DNA of 6,480 nucleotides from Dehalococcoidales bacterium (lineage in GTDB: Bacteria > Chloroflexota > Dehalococcoidia > Dehalococcoidales > RBG-16-60-22), in the NCBI GenBank assembly GCA_030639445.1, contig DAOWCR010000072.1, positions 1 to 6,480 of the forward strand. Reading direction: 5' to 3'. Of the stretch, positions 5,403 to 6,480 are shown piece by piece. The translations under genes were made by a program, and so were the position numbers. Within the stretch, counting starts at the first letter, position 1. The number at the start of each line of letters is the position of its first letter. The notes below the pieces were generated by a model. That model was not told the DNA's origin. It searched no databases and saw nothing but the letters and a program-made list of their open reading frames with translations.

Positions 5403-5885
5403 TTAATCTAGAAAGTTTATCTGGGAAGAAGGCCTTTTCTTTATCACTACCTCGATGCCCGCTTCCCGGAAAAGCTCGGCGAAGGAGCTGTCATTATAGC
5501 TGCCGAAACTGACCAGCTTTTCTATCTTGGCGTTGACCAGCATTTTGGCGCACAGCACGCACGGAGTATGCGTGGCGTAAATAGTGCTCCCCTCAAGGCT
5601 GACGCCGTGCAGGCTGGCCTGGATGATTACGTTCTGCTCGGCGTGGATGCCCCGGCAGATTTCGTGCCTGGTCCCCGACGGTATCTTCAGTTCGTCCCGG
5701 AGGCAGCCCAGCTCGAGGCAGTCCCGGCTGCCGGATGGGGCGCCATTATAGCCCGTGGACAGTATGTGCTTGTTCTTGACCGCCACGGCACCGACGTGAT
5801 GCCGGCGGCAGGTGGCACGCTCGGCGACCACCGAGGCTATTTTCAGAAAATACTCGTCGCTGTCCGGCCTGGTCAGGTTTTTCAT
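5403..5885 (-). CDS. dCMP deaminase family protein (ComEB-like)
   Basis: This 160-residue zinc-dependent cytidine/deoxycytidylate deaminase converts dCMP to dUMP and so feeds thymidylate synthesis. The catalytic zinc motifs are intact: H81-A-E83 in RGIHAEQNVI, and T107-P-C109-V-L-C112 in the second half. The N-terminal RPDSDEYFLKIASVVAERATC, the GYNGAPSGSRDC loop at 46-56 and C61/H74/C77 match the dCMP-deaminase subgroup rather than cytidine deaminase or tRNA-specific TadA. Those extra Cys/His residues may form the second, structural zinc site known from phage T4 enzyme. The ATG (5885-5883) overlaps the stop of the upstream P-loop protein gene as ATGA, and no good Shine-Dalgarno is visible, so translation is likely coupled. 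The name ComEB comes from B. subtilis, where the gene lies in a competence operon; no such operon is seen here. Confidence 0.93.
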   Translation of the reverse strand: MKNLTRPDSDEYFLKIASVVAERATCRRHHVGAVAVKNKHILSTGYNGAPSGSRDCLELGCLRDELKIPSGTRHEICRGIHAEQNVIIQASLHGVSLEGSTIYATHTPCVLCAKMLVNAKIEKLVSFGSYNDSSFAELFREAGIEVVIKKRPSSQINFLD

Positions 5886-6424
5886 CTCAGTCTGGCGATA
5901 ACCCTTTCCGTTTCTTTCCTCAGGCTTGACACGGAAGACTCGTTGCTGATGGTGAAATCGGCGATGGCAATCGGCCCGCCCTTGTTGGTGTTCTCTATTT
6001 CGGCACGGTCGCGGCTGGCCGCTTCCTCTGCGGTCAGCCGCCGGCTGGCCCGGCGGTTTAGCCGGCTTTGCCGGGTCTTCGGTGACGCCCAGACGGCGAC
6101 GATATAGAAGTCATTTCCGTAGCGGTTTTTCAGGAAGATATATTCCTCCCAGGAGTAGAGCCCGTCAATAACGACGTCCGATTGTTTCCGGGCGGAATCA
6201 ATCCGGGGCAGGTTAAGCCGGGCGTAAGCGGCCATGCCGTGCTCTTGGCGGAGAAGCTCCCGGACGTGACGTTCGTTTGCCTCGTTCAGGGGTAGACCTC
6301 TTTTCTTTACTTCCTCGTCAGTCACGTCGCCAAACCTTATGCTGACAAAACCGCTCCTCTTAAAAGTGTGGGCCACTTCCGATTTGCCCGCGCCGGCCAT
6401 GCCCACGATTGCGACTACTTTCAT
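5882..6424 (-). CDS. UPF0200-like P-loop nucleotide kinase-like protein
   Basis: This 180-residue P-loop NTPase has a Walker A motif GMAGAGKS at residues 8-15. It resembles the UPF0200 family, best known to me from archaea, through SIRFGDVTDEEVKKRGLPL at 28-46, the strand DVVIDGLYSWEEY at 83-95, WASPKTRQSRLNRR at 112-125 (lid-type arginines), a SRDRAEI segment near 137-143, and IAIADFTISNES at 152-163. The size fits small kinases of the dephospho-CoA/adenylate kinase fold, and automated annotation might call it dephospho-CoA kinase-like. Its substrate is not established to my knowledge. The four-base overlap with the dCMP deaminase gene suggests, but does not prove, a role in nucleotide metabolism. 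The start is supported by AAAGG about 8 bases upstream and a consensus-like promoter. It is the first gene of this unit. Confidence 0.82.
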   Translation of the reverse strand: MKVVAIVGMAGAGKSEVAHTFKRSGFVSIRFGDVTDEEVKKRGLPLNEANERHVRELLRQEHGMAAYARLNLPRIDSARKQSDVVIDGLYSWEEYIFLKNRYGNDFYIVAVWASPKTRQSRLNRRASRRLTAEEAASRDRAEIENTNKGGPIAIADFTISNESSVSSLRKETERVIARLR

Positions 6425-6446
6425 CGTTTTGACCTTTATTCAGTCC

Positions 6447-6475
6447 ATTATACGAAGATAGCAGGCAAATAACAA
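6447..6475 (-). promoter_or_regulatory. Sigma-70-type promoter of the kinase-dCMP deaminase unit
   Basis: On the minus strand, TTGTTA (6470-6475) lies 17 bases from a perfect TATAAT (6447-6452). The predicted start is near 6440, giving a leader of about 16 bases that contains AAAGGT, 7-8 bases before ATG 6424. Motif evidence only, but spacing and downstream ribosome site are consistent. Confidence 0.65.
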
Positions 6476-6480
6476 TGGAG

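Overview
The window reads as a bacterial chromosome segment of moderate GC. It holds nine coding regions, all on the minus strand, one of them cut by the left edge. There is no phage, plasmid, CRISPR or tRNA signal. The gene set (long-form HPF, L25/CTC-type ribosomal protein, ComF, an archaeal-like UPF0200 P-loop kinase) and the C/T-rich repeat units bracketing rplY make me suspect Chloroflexota, probably Dehalococcoidia. That assignment rests on remembered family resemblance and not on a search.

In order of transcription (right to left) there are four likely units. (1) A consensus promoter at 6447-6475 drives a UPF0200 P-loop kinase-like protein, whose stop overlaps the start of a dCMP deaminase (ATGA). 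(2) rplY (L25) has its own plausible promoter and stands between two copies of a structured repeat. (3) A near-consensus extended -10 promoter at 3799-3828 is placed so that the transcript should begin at the AUG of an amidohydrolase (leaderless). That gene is followed by a class I SAM methyltransferase and thpR, whose Shine-Dalgarno overlaps the methyltransferase stop. (4) A promoter inside the 3' end of thpR (1613-1641) drives a small zinc-ribbon protein, comF and hpf, with a further truncated reading frame starting at 29.

The two long gene-poor stretches (3793-4296 and 4972-5402) are mostly filled by two direct copies of one element of about 320-340 bp. Its 225-bp core is 96% identical by my hand count (9 mismatches). 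It has TGACCTCACCCCCT-type terminal inverted repeats and several hairpins, and I see no reading frame in it with protein character. It looks like a non-autonomous, MITE-like repeat. Long open frames run from the amidohydrolase and rplY back into these repeats, so the true starts lie well inside the longest ORFs.

I see no clear undescribed multi-gene system. The items most worth a second look are the repeat pair with its exactly inverted hairpin loop and differing right ends, the predicted leaderless promoter, and the coupling of an archaeal-like UPF0200 kinase to dCMP deaminase.
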